A DNA stretch of 64,000 bases, from contig OW240920.1 of the NCBI GenBank assembly GCA_933207985.1, positions 133,190,850 to 133,254,849 of the forward strand, written 5' to 3'. A program made the translations under genes and the position numbers. Shown here one piece after another: positions 46,184 through 58,458 of the stretch (positions are counted from its first letter, which is position 1; the number at the start of each line of letters is the position of its first letter). Origin of the DNA: Pelobates cultripes (Eukaryota > Chordata > Amphibia > Anura > Pelobatidae). Under the pieces are notes generated by a model that worked only from the letters and a program-made list of their open reading frames with translations, made no database searches and had not been told where the DNA came from.

Positions 46184-47582
46184 CACCAAGAGAAGGCTCC
46201 TACCCAGTATATATCATGTATACCCTAGAACACAGCATAGAGGAATTAACCCACTTAGTTAATATTGAGTTCTGGTGAACAAGGATAATGAATAGAGGTA
46301 TTTCTTTCTGTCACTATTTCACTGATAGTGATGGTTGATTAGGGTGTTCCACCACTCAAGATAAAGGGGTTTTTAGCCCTTAGTTAAATTCAAATAGAAA
46401 AAAAAGATAGTGGTAAAATACTAGTTAAAAAGTAACTTTTATTGCTAAAATTTAAAAATAGTTCCTATATATATGTAGACTAGAACAATACTACACAGTC
46501 AAAATGCTAGTAATAATAGTGATATTCAAATGAAAAATAAACCATAAAACAAATTGGTTATTCCTAATGTTAATACTACATATATAGGAGTGAAAATCGA
46601 AACACTGGCTCTCCCCCCCCAAAAAAAACTTGTTTCAAATATGTGGGTAACAATGTTTCAAATGAGTCAGTAGATTTCACTAAACCATTAAGTGAAAAAT
46701 TGCCAAAGTTTTACAAGAGGCATCAAGTTTTAAAATGCAATTGCTGCAAGTCTAATAAGCATTCAGAGAGCCAAATGAAAATATAAATATAAATCAATCT
46801 ATCTTGGGCAGCAGGTAGGGTGCATGTGCCAGTTGGTCCCTATTTTAATCTGTAATTTAGCCAAAAAAGTTGTCCCTTCGTATTTGTCAGCTGGCACCTG
46901 TTCCCTCCATGTTGTGAGCCTGAAACTGAAGTAGTAAAGGATTAATTTTATAAATAGATAAGTAAATCCCCCTGTGAAGGTGGAAGTGGGAGAGCCGAGT
47001 AGGAGATAACCAAAGGAAGTAGAACAGGTACCCCCTAAGCCTGAGGCTAAAGTTATTGACTAGTTGTCAAGGAGTCAAGTAAAGAGACACACCAATCTGC
47101 ACCCTACACGCGTTTCACCCGGCGGCCGTTGCTGGGATCATCAGGAGTGCTGGAGAACTACACACGATTTATTTTTAAAATCTCCCGCTATCTCTGTCCA
47201 GTAATTACTGGGATCTCATGGACCCATACAAGTGCTTCTTGTCTTTTAATGGCACACTTGGTCGGTCATGCTAAGGTAGGTATCCTAAATGTCATCAGAA
47301 TTCTATAGAACATCTTACAACATGGAACAGGATACCAAACAAATTTCTAATTACATTGTGGTTTCATTGGAGTGGTTTCACTCCAGTTAGAAGCTTTTTT
47401 TTTTTCCTGGTGTACTGGTAAAGGAAGTAAAACTAATAAATACCATTTTCTTTTAAATTTGCTGTGACATCAGAAACAAACGGCGTCAGGATCATGTAAA
47501 TAAACCTCGATACCAAAGGCTTTCCACCATGTTTCCTCTTACTTTAGAAAAAAAATACGTATGTGGAATCGTTATTACTTAC
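46184..47582. other. Intron sequence with a hammerhead-like motif at 47113-47144
   Basis: No exon seen. On the minus strand CTGATGA at 47144-47138 is followed, after a weak CCC/GGG stem, by GAAACGCG (47116-47109). The rest, 46184-47090 and 47150-47560, is AT-rich intron without recognised repeats. Confidence 0.4.
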
Positions 47583-47717
47583 TTTTTAATGGCAAACATT
47601 GCAAGGCCAATGCGGACTCCTCTTTGGTGGAACTGGGCATTCAATATATCAATGTTATAGGTACCATTCCACACAATAGGGGCAAGCCACGGTGTCATCA
47701 TAACCACATCTGTTCTC
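47583..47717 (-). CDS. abo: ABO-like family-6 glycosyltransferase, penultimate exon (135 bp)
   Basis: Acceptor AATAACTTAG before 47717; donor AAAAA|GTAAGTAATA after 47583. It reads [16 protein letters not shown], then a glycosylation-type [12 protein letters not shown] and [10 protein letters not shown], the start of the GT6 catalytic domain. Both ends are split in the same phase, so it joins in frame to 39150-39888 (…AIKK-YVVFLK) and to 50614-50649. Length 135 bp and phase equal human ABO exon 6 as I recall it. A plus-strand open frame over the same bases is a shadow. Confidence 0.95.
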
Positions 47718-49378
47718 CTAAGTTATTATATAGAAAAACAGAATTAAACAAATATTTGCCTCTGTTTGGATGACATACTTTATTCATGTTTTGAATTATC
47801 ATTTTGATTCAATAATGCAAAACTCTACTAATTCCTAAAAGTGTTGGGAACTTTATTTGAAAAGTTACTCTTTTTTGCTGTAGACAAAGATATTTAATGT
47901 TATAATTCTAGCTTGCCATGTGAAATATGCAAATAAATCGTTTTTAGAATTGTTTCAGATTTTTATGCTGCATATATGAGGACTGCCTTTACAGTGAATT
48001 TCCATTAGGTTCATGTACATTTTGTTAACCATTTTAATGAATTTATCTGTAACCAATTGGTTGCCTCATTGACAAACCAATAAATCACATCATGTCGAAG
48101 TCAGCAGAAACATATAGAAGTTGCATAAAAGGCTACACAGTAAAGATAAAAACGTATTTATTTTTGCAACAAGTCTTATATTTTTCCCATAGTTATTTAA
48201 AAAAAAAAATATATATATATTTTAATTAAATTTGTGATTTTGTTATGATGGCTTTTTTGGCTATGTTTGCAAAAATAGAAGAGAGATTTTCAAGCAAGAC
48301 TTTGATATGTGAGTATGAATTAGTTTTTGTTTTACGTTTTATGAATAATATATTAAAAACTGTAAAAAACATAATTCCTGCTAACCTGCTGAAGTCTTGC
48401 TTGAAATTAGTGCCCACTTACTAAATGTAATGGGAGTAGGTAAAGGGTTGGGATGGGTGTTTAATGGGATACGAGTTGGTGGGTAGGGTCTTTGAGTGGG
48501 CTTTAACTCTTCCAGTCCTCAGTACTATCCATCCAACTATCCTTAATAGGGGAAAGTGTTGGATAAAGCCTTGGGCCATATGGATTAGGACCTTCCAACC
48601 ATATAACTATTAGGACATGGTAACCTCGTGGTTTTTTTTTTGGTTTTTTTTACATTTCGTTATTAGATCATTTGAGAAAGATGATTGATGTTATGGCTGC
48701 CAGATGCTACGGATTGTATCTGTTTGCTATTTATGCTAGATTTTTCCTGGAAATAGATAAGCTAAAAGTAAAAGTTTATGTGAGTGCATGACGTGCTAGT
48801 AAATAGTAGACTTGTGCTTTGTGAGAAAATTTAGCCTGGCCAATCCTTTTTTAACAGAAAATATTCTGGATTTTAGCCATATCCCGAAAAACTGATTTGA
48901 GAACTAACTAAGATAAACCAAAAGGGCATGACAATCGGCCAATGCATTTATTGCAAAATGTAGGAGCATTTTTCTGCCATTTTTTTTTTTTACAGATTAA
49001 GTAACCGATATAGGGAAAAAGAGGAGGAGCAGAAAAAAACAATCTATATTTATATATTGATTAAATAAAATTGATTAAGGATTTCTTTTTTACAACTCTA
49101 TTACTTGCTTCTCACCTGATTTGTCAAACTAATCAACATTTCGTAACTACCCTTTCAGTAATTACCCTCCAGCCATCAATCATCTCTAGTATCAATCAGT
49201 CTAGTAAAAAATGTTGATATTTTTTTTAATTTTTTTTTACTTAGCAGAAAGTTGTTTTGTTTAACTTAGTGGAGAGTCACTGAGAGAAGGTAAAATGTGT
49301 TGAATAATTTAAAGGGAAGATGTCCCATACACAGTGGACGAACATGACCTCACTTTTCTAAAGAGCTGATGATTTGAA
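47718..49378. other. Intron sequence
   Basis: 48660-48790 shares TTTGCTATTTATGCTA…CTGGAAATAG with 41245-41310, a short repeat of unknown type. The remainder is AT-rich intron. Confidence 0.45.
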
Positions 49379-50080
49379 CTGGGCTGAAACTTTTTTTTTT
49401 TTCTTTTTTTTTTCTTCCTTCCCTTTTTTTTTAATATAATCTTTATTAAAAGGGTTTCCCCTTTTTTTTTTTTTCATAAAAAAAAAAACAATACAATACA
49501 ACAATTACATACAGATGGTAAAGAAACGATTTTCCTGTTTGAAATATACATCCATAAGAAGTTTCTTTATACGTTTCAATTAGCCAAAGACAAACTTTAG
49601 ACTTACATATCTACATAAACAAGACAGTGCAACAAAGGAGAAGGGAAGAAACCTATCGAGTAAAGATGTATATTTTGTGTCTTATATCATATATTATATT
49701 GTCCAAAGTATTAACAGTCAGTCCCAATTTCACTTTAAATTTATGCAGGGGTTAAAAAATTTTTAACAAGCCTCATATAGAGAAAAAAAAACAAAAAAAA
49801 AACCTCTATTTATCGATCTTCTCCCAACATTTCATCCAAATTGTTGTTTTCCTACTTAATTTTTGTTTACTCAACAACAGTTCCATTTTTATTTGAAACT
49901 TAAGCTGGGCTTTAACTTGATCCCAAGGAACTTCTCTATCATTTTTCCATCCTCTCGCAATCACAATTTTTGCTGCTAAAAAAAGATGAATAAGAATAAT
50001 TTTCAAATCATTTGTCATTGCCGGCCAATTTAGGTGGAGCAGAACGATCTCTGGAGAGAGCCTCAGCTGGGCTGAAACTT
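49379..50080 (-). mobile_element. L1-clade LINE 3' end with 14-bp target duplication
   Basis: 49393-50066, with CTGGGCTGAAACTT on both sides (49379-49392 and 50067-50080). The plus strand starts with long T runs, so the poly(A) tail is on the minus strand. Minus-strand codons 50018-49806 read AAKIVIARGWKNDREVPW and MELLLSKQKLS, which resemble the C-terminal end of L1 ORF2. A 5'-truncated insertion, as is usual for L1. Confidence 0.8.
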
Positions 50081-50613
50081 ACCTCTTTTTTCCTCACTGA
50101 GGCCAAGTTCTCCCTCTGTCCGATCCTCCTTGCCTGACATTGGGTAAGGGGGAGAGGGCATGGAGCACAGTCTTGGGATAGGACAAGGATGGCATGGACA
50201 GGAGCTGTGCTGCCATTGGCGGTCTGGTATTAGCACGCTGTGCTTGCTGGCGTCATATGCCAATCTTCGTTCCAAGCTGGTTAATTATGCTGCTGGAGGT
50301 GGAGTTTAACCTCTGGCAGTGAAGGGGTTAATCTCTGTATGTGCGGCATTTCAAAACAAAACGGACATACAGACTCCAGGCACCATGACCACTTCAAATC
50401 AATAAGTTGGTTATGTTGCTAGGATTAACAATTTTATTTTTACAATGTAAAATATTTTTTAGAATATTTTTACATTTTACAATGTCCTTACCAGATATGC
50501 ACAATTCAGTGCGTATTTAGTTCATAAATGGCATAGGTCCCGTGCTCCTTACTATCTCTACTATTAGCAAACTTATGGAAAATCATAGTAAAATTTGAAC
50601 AGATAAAACTCAC
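50081..50613. other. Intron sequence
   Basis: 50370-50425 (AGACTCCAGGCACCATGACC) resembles a MITE end. Nothing else recognised. Confidence 0.45.
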
Positions 50614-50649
50614 GTGGGGTTGAGAGCTCGGGGCTTCTCATATAACATT
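50614..50649 (-). CDS. abo: ABO-like family-6 glycosyltransferase, 36-bp stem exon
   Basis: Acceptor TGTTTTTTCAG before 50649, donor CCCAC|GTGAGTTTT after 50614. Read in the phase demanded by 47583-47717 it gives MLYEKPRALNPT, and the joined protein continues [10 protein letters not shown]. Human ABO exon 5 is also 36 bp and encodes a similar MxYxxPxxLxP stretch. It belongs to the stem between membrane anchor and catalytic domain. Far too short to be called by length; the call rests on splice sites, phase, length and similarity. Confidence 0.88.
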
Positions 50650-50919
50650 CTGAAAAAACAAGAAAAATAGGTTGTATTTTTAAAAAGATTTAACGCTATT
50701 ATCAGTACAAATAAGGTGTATACAAATGTTATGAATATTTTTCAGACATTTCTTTTTTGCAACAAATTTTACCAAAGAACAGAAAAACCGTGGATTCAAT
50801 GATCTGAACATCACACAAACTAGGTTTCTAACAATACGAAAGGGACATTTACAGCGTTATTTAATAATGTGAGAATTGAAAGTGAAGTTATAATATAAGG
50901 TCAAAATATTTGCATAGGC
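50650..50919. other. Intron sequence
   Basis: Nothing recognised. Confidence 0.4.
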
Positions 50920-51618
50920 TAACAAGAGACATGTGTCTATCAACTTCCGCCTTTCTCACATCTGTTTTTGCTGTTGTTCTAAAATAAGGCAAAAACGCAG
51001 TTTGAGGTACTTCAAGTTTTGCTGCAAACTAGGAAACATTGCTTCTTGGCCCCAGAATGGCAGTCAGATCTCTCCTTGGATCAAGAAGCTGTTAACCACA
51101 TATTAAAAATTATATCCCGGAATACATTGACATTGCACATTGTCGCCTAGTTTGTTGTCTATAACAATTCACAAATACAACTTGTGCTTTATCTCTATTT
51201 CACTACCATTTAGGGTGTAAGTTGTTTGTGCATTTTTTTCTCTTAAGTGCATAACTTTGCATTTATCTACATTAAATTTCGTCTGCCAATTGAGTGCCCA
51301 GTCCGCTAATATATCTAAATCCTGCTCACATTGTATTACTTCACAGAATTTTGTGTCTGCAAACACTGAAACGTGAATTTCAAGTCCATGTATTGAATAG
51401 AAGCGGTCCCAAAAGAGAACCCAGAGGGACACCACTTACCACTTTTATCTATCCTAGTCTAAAATTTACCATTAATCACAACTCTCTGTTATCTATTTTT
51501 AAGCCAGTGTTCTATAATTTTCACCTACACCAATTTCTTTTTGTTTGAACACTAATCTATTGTGTGGAAATGTGCCAACTTACTTGGCAAAATCCAAGTA
51601 GATCACATACACTGCAAC
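50920..51618 (-). mobile_element. CR1 LINE fragment, minus strand
   Basis: Minus-strand words FADTKFCEVIQCEQD, FNVDKCKVMHL and YTLNGSEI match the CR1 piece at 10820-13549. It has an internal deletion near 51119. An LTR interrupts it at 51619, and CR1 sequence resumes after 52110. Confidence 0.75.
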
Positions 51619-53129
51619 TGTTAGGATTACAGAATGATCCAGCACGTAGAACTGTGTAACACAGAGGACTGATAGGTAACGTATACCGGACCTTAGAATG
51701 GCCGGGCTAACGTACCAAGGAATAGCCGAGGTCATGGGATACAGAAAGAGACACAACGATAAGGAAAAGCCAGGAGTCAGGGATGCCAGAAAATAGGGAA
51801 GTCAAAAACAATGCCAAAGTCAAATAACCAGAATAACCAGAATCAATAACGCGCTCTCGGACAACCACAAGGGAAACCACGACAGGGTACTGAGCAGGAT
51901 GAGAACTGAGCCTAAATACCCCTCCTGTAGATAAGATAGGCTGTAACCAGCCTTTGACCCCAAAGGCAGTTTCCAGGTTCCCATTTGCATAATTGCTGCT
52001 CAGCATTAACCTTTCTGTGGATTTGGTTGCTGCTCGGAACAACTTTTCCTGTGTGGACAGTAAATTAAATTAACCACATTTTTATAAGCGGATGAATACG
52101 TGACAGCAACATCCTGATCTATACTCCTAATTATTTCTTTATAGAATGCAATTAAAAGAACACTCCAGACTTCTAAAGCACTTTAGTTTGACGAAAAGTT
52201 TTATATGTGTATACGGTGTCCTATTGTTTTCATTTTGCAAAAAGTGCATTTTTCAAAATAAATTGAAACTTTTATAATTTAACCTGGTTACATCCCCTGG
52301 CAGGTGCTTCCTGGTTTGGTTAGCTCAGTGGAACTAAATTCAAGAGGCACTCCCTTATTCATATTGTACGGCTAGACCAATGATTTTCATCTACACATAA
52401 ACTTAATATACATAACGAGAATAATCCATGCATAACGACACAAACACCATTCTGACCTAATAACTGGCAACCCAACCAAACACTGGCAGACATGCAAAGA
52501 TCCACCATGGCACACAGAGAGGGAGCAGAGGGACTCTGTGCTGCTCCTGGTTTCTCGTGTTGGCGGATGAGGAGAGATATACACAGGGCAATACAGCTTT
52601 ACCTCCGGCTCCTATCAGCTTTCTGCCAACAGGTAGTGGGTGCCACAATATGATCACACAGCACTTGCTGTGTTTCCCAGTGTTACTATGTAGCAGACAG
52701 AGTTACTGACAGTAATGATTTTGTGGACGGATCAGCTACACTCTTACAAATTGTATATTAAGTGTCAAAAAATATTAGTAAAAATAATCAATTGTACCAT
52801 ACTCCTGGTTATTGCCCCATTGTATCATATTATTTTTTTTCATTATGTTATCAGAGGTTACGTTACCGTTGAAGAAGTTCTGCTTCTTTTATTTGGTCCA
52901 CACTGTGACGGCTGTTAAAAAATTAAATGGGATATTAAGCACATGCATCATGACATCAACAAGCAATTTATAAAGTGATAACAAGAATTAAATTAGAAAA
53001 TGAGTTTTACTATTTTTTTTAACCAAAAACAATGAGTTTTATTTCTAGTAGAATTCATACAAATCACAAATATGCCACTTACTGTGTTAGTTACCATTTT
53101 GCACATTATTTAAATGGTGAAGCTTCTGT
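51468..53129. repeat. Tandem unit 1 (1662 bp)
   Basis: First of three head-to-tail copies. The unit starts inside the CR1 fragment (TACCATTAATCACAAC) and ends in unrelated sequence (GGTGAAGCTTCTGT). It contains the solo LTR 51619-52105, CR1 remnants and a partial MITE at about 52154. Its left half carries private bases (GGAAATGTG, GTCATGGGAT), while its right half matches unit 2. Confidence 0.95.
51614..52110 (-). mobile_element. Solo LTR in unit 1 with 5-bp duplication
   Basis: 51619-52105 (487 bp), flanked by GCAAC on both sides (51614-51618, 52106-52110). It starts TGTTAGGATTACA and ends ACGTGACA. The complement of its left part (GTTACACAGTTCTACGTGCTGG…) resembles the right part of the LTR at 8175-8786. 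A TATA-like CTTATAAAAATG lies on the minus strand near 52078-52089. It interrupts the CR1 fragment. Confidence 0.88.
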
Positions 53130-54791
53130 ACCATTAATCACAACTCTCTGTTATCTATTTTTAAGCCAGTGTTCTATAATTTTCACCTACACCAATTTTT
53201 TTTTGTTTGAACACTAATCTATTGTGTGGAACTGTGCCAACTTACTTGGCAAAATCCAAGTAGATCACATACACTGCAACTGTTAGGATTACAGAATGAT
53301 CCAGCACGTAGAACTGTGTAACACAGAGGACTGATAGGTAACGTATACCGGACCTTAGAATGGCCGGGCTAACGTACCAAGGAATAGCCAAGGTCAAGGG
53401 ATACAGAAAGAGACACAATGATAAGGAAAAGCCAGGAGTCAGGGATGCCAGAAAATAGGGAAGTCAAAAACAATGCCAAAGTCAAATAACTAGAATAACC
53501 AGAATCAATAACGCGCTCTCGGACAACCACAAGGGAAACCACGACAGGGTACTGAGCAGGATGAGAACTGAGCCTAAATACCCCTCCTGTAGATAAGATA
53601 GGCTGTAACCAGCCTTTGACCCCAAGCACAGTTTCCAGGTTCCCATTTGCATAATTGCTGCTCAGCATTAACCTTTCTGTGGATTTGGTTGCTGCTCGGA
53701 ACAACTGTTCCTGTGTGGACAGTAAATGAAATTAACCACATTTTTATAAGCGGATGAATACGTGACAGCAACATCCTGATCTATACTCCTAATTATTTCT
53801 TTATAGAATGCAATTAAAAGAACACTCCAGACTTCTAAAGCACTTTAGTTTGACGAAAAGTTTTATATGTGTATACGGTGTCCTATTGTTTTCATTTTGC
53901 AAAAAGTGCATTTTTCAAAATAAATTGAAACTTTTATAATTTAACCTGGTTACATCCCCTGGCAGGTGCTTCCTGGTTTGGTTAGCTCAGTGGAACTAAA
54001 TTCAAGAGGCACTCCCTTATTCATATTGTACGGCTAGACCAATGATTTTCATCTACACATAAACTTAATATACATAACGAGAATAATCCATGCATAACGA
54101 CACAAACACCATTCTGACCTAATAACTGGCAACCCAACCAAACACTGGCAGACATGCAAAGATCCACCATGGCACACAGAGAGGGAGCAGAGGGACTCTG
54201 TGCTGCTCCTGGTTTCTCGTGTTGGCGGATGAGGAGAGATATACACAGGGCAATACAGCTTTACCTCCGGCTCCTATCAGCTTTCTGCCAACAGGTAGTG
54301 GGTGCCACAATATGATCACACAGCACTTGCTGTGTTTCCCAGTGTTACTATGTAGCAGACAGAGTTACTGACAGTAATGATTTTGTGGACGGATCAGCTA
54401 CACTCTTACAAATTGTATATTAAGTGTCAAAAAATATTAGTAAAAATAATCAATTGTACCATACTCCTGGTTATTGCCCCATTGTATCATATTATTTTTT
54501 TTCATTATGTTATCAGAGGTTACGTTACCGTTGAAGAAGTTCTGCTTCTTTTATTTGGTCCACACTGTGACGGCTGTTAAAAAATTAAATGGGATATTAA
54601 GCACATGCATCATGACATCAACAAGCAATTTATAAAGTGATAACAAGAATTAAATTAGAAAATGAGTTTTACTATTTTTTTTAACCAAAAACAATGAGTT
54701 TTATTTCTAGTAGAATTCATACAAATCACAAATATGCCACTTACTGTGTTAGTTACCATTTTGCACATTATTTAAATGGTGAAGCTTCTGT
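53130..54791. repeat. Tandem unit 2 (1662 bp), recombinant
   Basis: Left part, through the LTR (53281-53767) to at least 53725, shares diagnostic bases with unit 3. From about 53853 on it shares them with unit 1. Confidence 0.95.
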
Positions 54792-57173
54792 ACCATTAAT
54801 CACAACTCTCTGTTATCTATTTTTAAGCCAGTGTTCTATAATTTTCACCTACACCAATTTCTTTTTGTTTGAACACTAATCTATTGTGTGGAACTGTGCC
54901 AACTTACTTGGCAAAATCCAAGTAGATCACATACACTGCAACTGTTAGGATTACAGAATGATCCAGCACGTAGAACTGTGTAACACAGAGGACTGATAGG
55001 TAACGTATACCGGACCTTAGAATGGCCGGGCTAACGTACCAAGGAATAGCCAAGGTCAAGGGATACAGAAAGAGACACAATGATAAGGAAAAGACAGGAG
55101 TCAGGGATGCCAGAAAATAGGGAAGTCAAAAACAATGCCAAAGTCAAATAACTAGAATAACCAGAATCAATAACGCGCTCTCGGACAACCACAAGGGAAA
55201 CCACGACAGGGTACTGAGCAGGATGAGAACTGAGCCTAAATACCCCTCCTGTAGATAAGATAGGCTGTAACCAGCCTTTGACCCCAAGCACAGTTTCCAG
55301 GTTCCCATTTGCATAATTGCTGCTCAGCATTAACCTTTCTGTGGATTTGGTTGCTGCTCGGAACAACTTTTCCTGTGTGGACAGTAAATGAAATTAACCA
55401 CATTTTTATAAGCGGATGAATACGTGACAGCAACATCCTGATCTATACTCCTAATTATTTCTTTATAGAATGCAATTAAAAGAACACTCCAGACTTCTAA
55501 AGCACTTTAGTTTGATGAAAAGTTTTATATGTGTAGACGGTGTCCTATTGTTTTCATTTGGAAAAAGTGCATCTTTCAAAAGAAATTGAAACTTTTATAA
55601 TTTAACCTGGTTACATCCCCTGGCAGGTGCTTCCTGGTTTGGTTAGCTCAGTGGAACTAAATTCAAGAGGCACTCCCTTATTCATATTGTACGGCTAGAC
55701 CAATGATTTTCATCTACACATAAACTTAATATACATAAAGAGAATAATCCATGCATAACGACACAAACACCATTCTGACCTAATAACTGGCAAGCCAACC
55801 AAACACTGGCAGACATGCAAAGATCCACCATGGCACACAAGTGCACACTACGCACATGGGTAGGCACATCCTAGCACACAAATGCACACTAACTCACTTA
55901 TAGAGACAGTCTGTAACACACAGACACACACTAGCACACACACTTAGACACACCATAGCATGCCAAGCCACGCATGTACACACACATACATATAACATAA
56001 CTACTAATACTGTAAGTATGAACTTGGGACAGGTGTTCATTTGGCAGGCTTAAAGGAAAGCGCCTGTTATGCCACTTGTGTTACTAATAACGCCCAAAAT
56101 GGATGACCCCATTTTGAAAGTTGGCACGATTGCCCAAAAAAGAAACAGGTTAGCCATGCTGACTTGACAGCCTCTCTGGCAGGCCCAATTCAGGGCACCT
56201 ATGCACAGAATGCTACAAAGTTCTCTCCGTGTGGTTCTATTGCCCTATTGCCCTCAGCATAGCATAAATTATTCTGTTGATGCACTCGCACTGTGCTTAT
56301 TGGGGATAGCAAGAGAAAAATCAGGAACGTAGGTAAGGATCCCTCCAGATCTGGGACTGTTGGTGGGGATGACTTAGACACACCTTAGAACACAGACCCA
56401 CACCAGTACACAGACTAGCACACAAACAGACAAACATTAAAATGCATTCATATACACTAGTAGAAATCCATAGACACTACCTAGCACACATATTTAAACA
56501 CGTAAACTGGAAACTGGAAAAACTCTAGCATACACACATATAATTACTTTACACAGAGAGGGAGCAGAGGGACTCTGTGCTGCTCCTGGTTTCCCGTGTT
56601 GGCGGATGAGGAGAGATATACACAGGGCAATACAGCTTTACCTCCGGCTCCTATCAGCTTTCTGCCGACAGGTAGTGGGTGCCACAATATGATCACACAG
56701 CACCTGCTGTGTTTCCCAGTGTTACTATGTAGCAGACAGAGTTACTGACAGTAATGATTTTGTGGACGGATCAGCTACACTCTTACAAATTGTATATTAA
56801 GTGTCAAAAAATATTAGTAAAAATAATCAATTGTACCATACTCCTGGTTATTGCCCCATTGTATCATATTATTTTTTTTCATTATGTTATCAGAGGTTAC
56901 GTTACCGTTGAAGAAGTTCTGCTTCTTTTATTTGGTCCACACTGTGACGGCTGTTAAAAAATTAAATGGGATATTAAGCACATGCATCATGACATCAACA
57001 AGCATTTTATAAAGTGATAACAAGAAGCAAATTAAATTAGAAAATGAGTTTTACTATATTTTTTTAACCAAAAACAATGAGTTTTATTTCTAGTAGAATT
57101 CATACAAATCACAAATATGCCACTTACTGTGTTAGTTACCATTTTGCACATTATTTAAATGGTGAAGCTTCTG
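54792..57173. repeat. Tandem unit 3, with an extra 716 bp
   Basis: Third copy with LTR at 54943-55429. It holds 716 bp (55840-56555) not present in units 1 and 2, located between CACACA and ACACA. It ends at GAAGCTTCTGT, followed by single-copy sequence GCCTCCACCC. Confidence 0.95.
55840..56555. other. 716-bp segment present only in unit 3
   Basis: Flanks are CA rich (TAGCACACA-type words), the centre is unique. No TIRs, poly(A) or clear target duplication. Flanking ACACA microhomology suggests loss from the other copies rather than a transposon gain. Confidence 0.6.
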
Positions 57174-57846
57174 TGCCTCCACCCGATGTCAGCCAGGGCC
57201 TCAAGCAGCCCAGTTAAAGGCTTTTTATAGATTGGAAAGCCTTGCCAGCTCAGAGCGCATGTGCATACCAGTAAGGGGAGGGAGTAGAAGGGAGATTGGG
57301 TGGAAGAACAAAAAATGAGCATTGGTATAGGGAAGGGAAGGCTGCATTTAATGAAGGAGTAAGGTGGGGATACAAACGCTCAGTGCACTGTGCATGCACA
57401 GAATCAACTAAGTCACGTGTGCCAGGCGTGTTACTAGCCCCCTGCACAAAAAATAATATATCTTAGTATGTGCAAAGTTTCAAGCAGAAAAGTTACACAT
57501 ACAGACTCCTACCACCATAACCACTTCTACAAGCATAAGTGGTCATGGTGGTTGGAGTAACCCTTTCAATTATACCGTTGGTCAATGTTTATTATTTGTG
57601 AGTCTAATTGGGAATGTCTGCATTGGACTTTTACCTGTTTAGCAGGATCCCTCACTGGCTGGATATATAATTTATGGACTTTTATGCATCTGCTGTTAAT
57701 CGTAATAGCTGTTTATTGTTCAATGAATTTAATTCAGACCATTTACTATTTCCTATTAAAAAAAAGTGAAAGTCTACACATATGAATAAATTATGAAGTG
57801 ATGGATGGTTGAGATTGCTCTTTCTCTACTGACGAGTAGTATTACT
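57174..57846. other. Intron sequence with a MITE end fragment
   Basis: 57490-57575 (AGACTCCTACCACCATAACC…AACCCTTTC) resembles a decayed MITE terminus. Confidence 0.4.
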
Positions 57847-58324
57847 TTAAAGGACCACTCTAGGCACCCAGACCACTTCAGCTTAATGAAGTGGTCTGGG
57901 TGCCAGGTCCAGCTAGGGCTAACCCATTTTTTCATAAACATAGCAGTTTCAGAGAAACTGCTATGTTTATGAATGGGTTAAGCCTTCCCCTATTTCCTCT
58001 AGTGGCTGTCTCATTGACAGCCACTAGAGGCGCTTGCGTGCTTCTCACTGTGATTTTCACAGTGAGAGCACGCCAGCGTCCATAGGAAAGCATTATGAAT
58101 GCTTTCCTATGTGACCGGCTGAATGTCCGCGCAGCTCTTGCTGCACGTGCGCATTCAGCCGACGGGGAGGAGGAGAGCTCCCAGCGCTGGAAAAAGGTAA
58201 GTTTTAACCCCTTTCCCCCTTCCAGAGCCGGGCGGGAGGGGGTCCCTGAGGGTGGGAGCACCCTCAGGGCACTATAGTGCCAGGAAAACAAGTATGTTTT
58301 CCTGGCACTATAGTGGTCCTTTAA
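57847..58324. mobile_element. TTAA MITE, complete (478 bp)
   Basis: TTAA at both ends, termini AGGACCACTCTAGGCAC and GGCACTATAGTGGTCCT. Internal hairpins include ATAGCAGTTTCAGAGAAACT. This is the intact version of the copy interrupted at 5846. Confidence 0.85.
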
Positions 58325-58458
58325 CGTAAGTCTAAAGGGTTAGGGAAATGAATAAAATATACACACAGAGTTGAATGGAAAATTGATTGCATCATTAAGC
58401 TAAATTAAAATCTTGAAGATAGGGAATATGTTGATGGCAGAATTGTGAAACTACTCAC

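Noticed and set aside
47561..47773. Plus-strand 70-codon frame
   Set aside because: Shadow of the minus-strand 135-bp exon of the glycosyltransferase.
48226..48417. Minus-strand frame with a hydrophobic FFTVFNILFI stretch as a possible membrane-anchor exon
   Set aside because: It lies between exons 47583-47717 and 50614-50649, which join directly in phase, so it cannot be the anchor exon.
51707..55366. Three near-identical 111-codon minus-strand frames
   Set aside because: They lie inside the LTR copies; repetition is due to the tandem triplication and not to a gene family.
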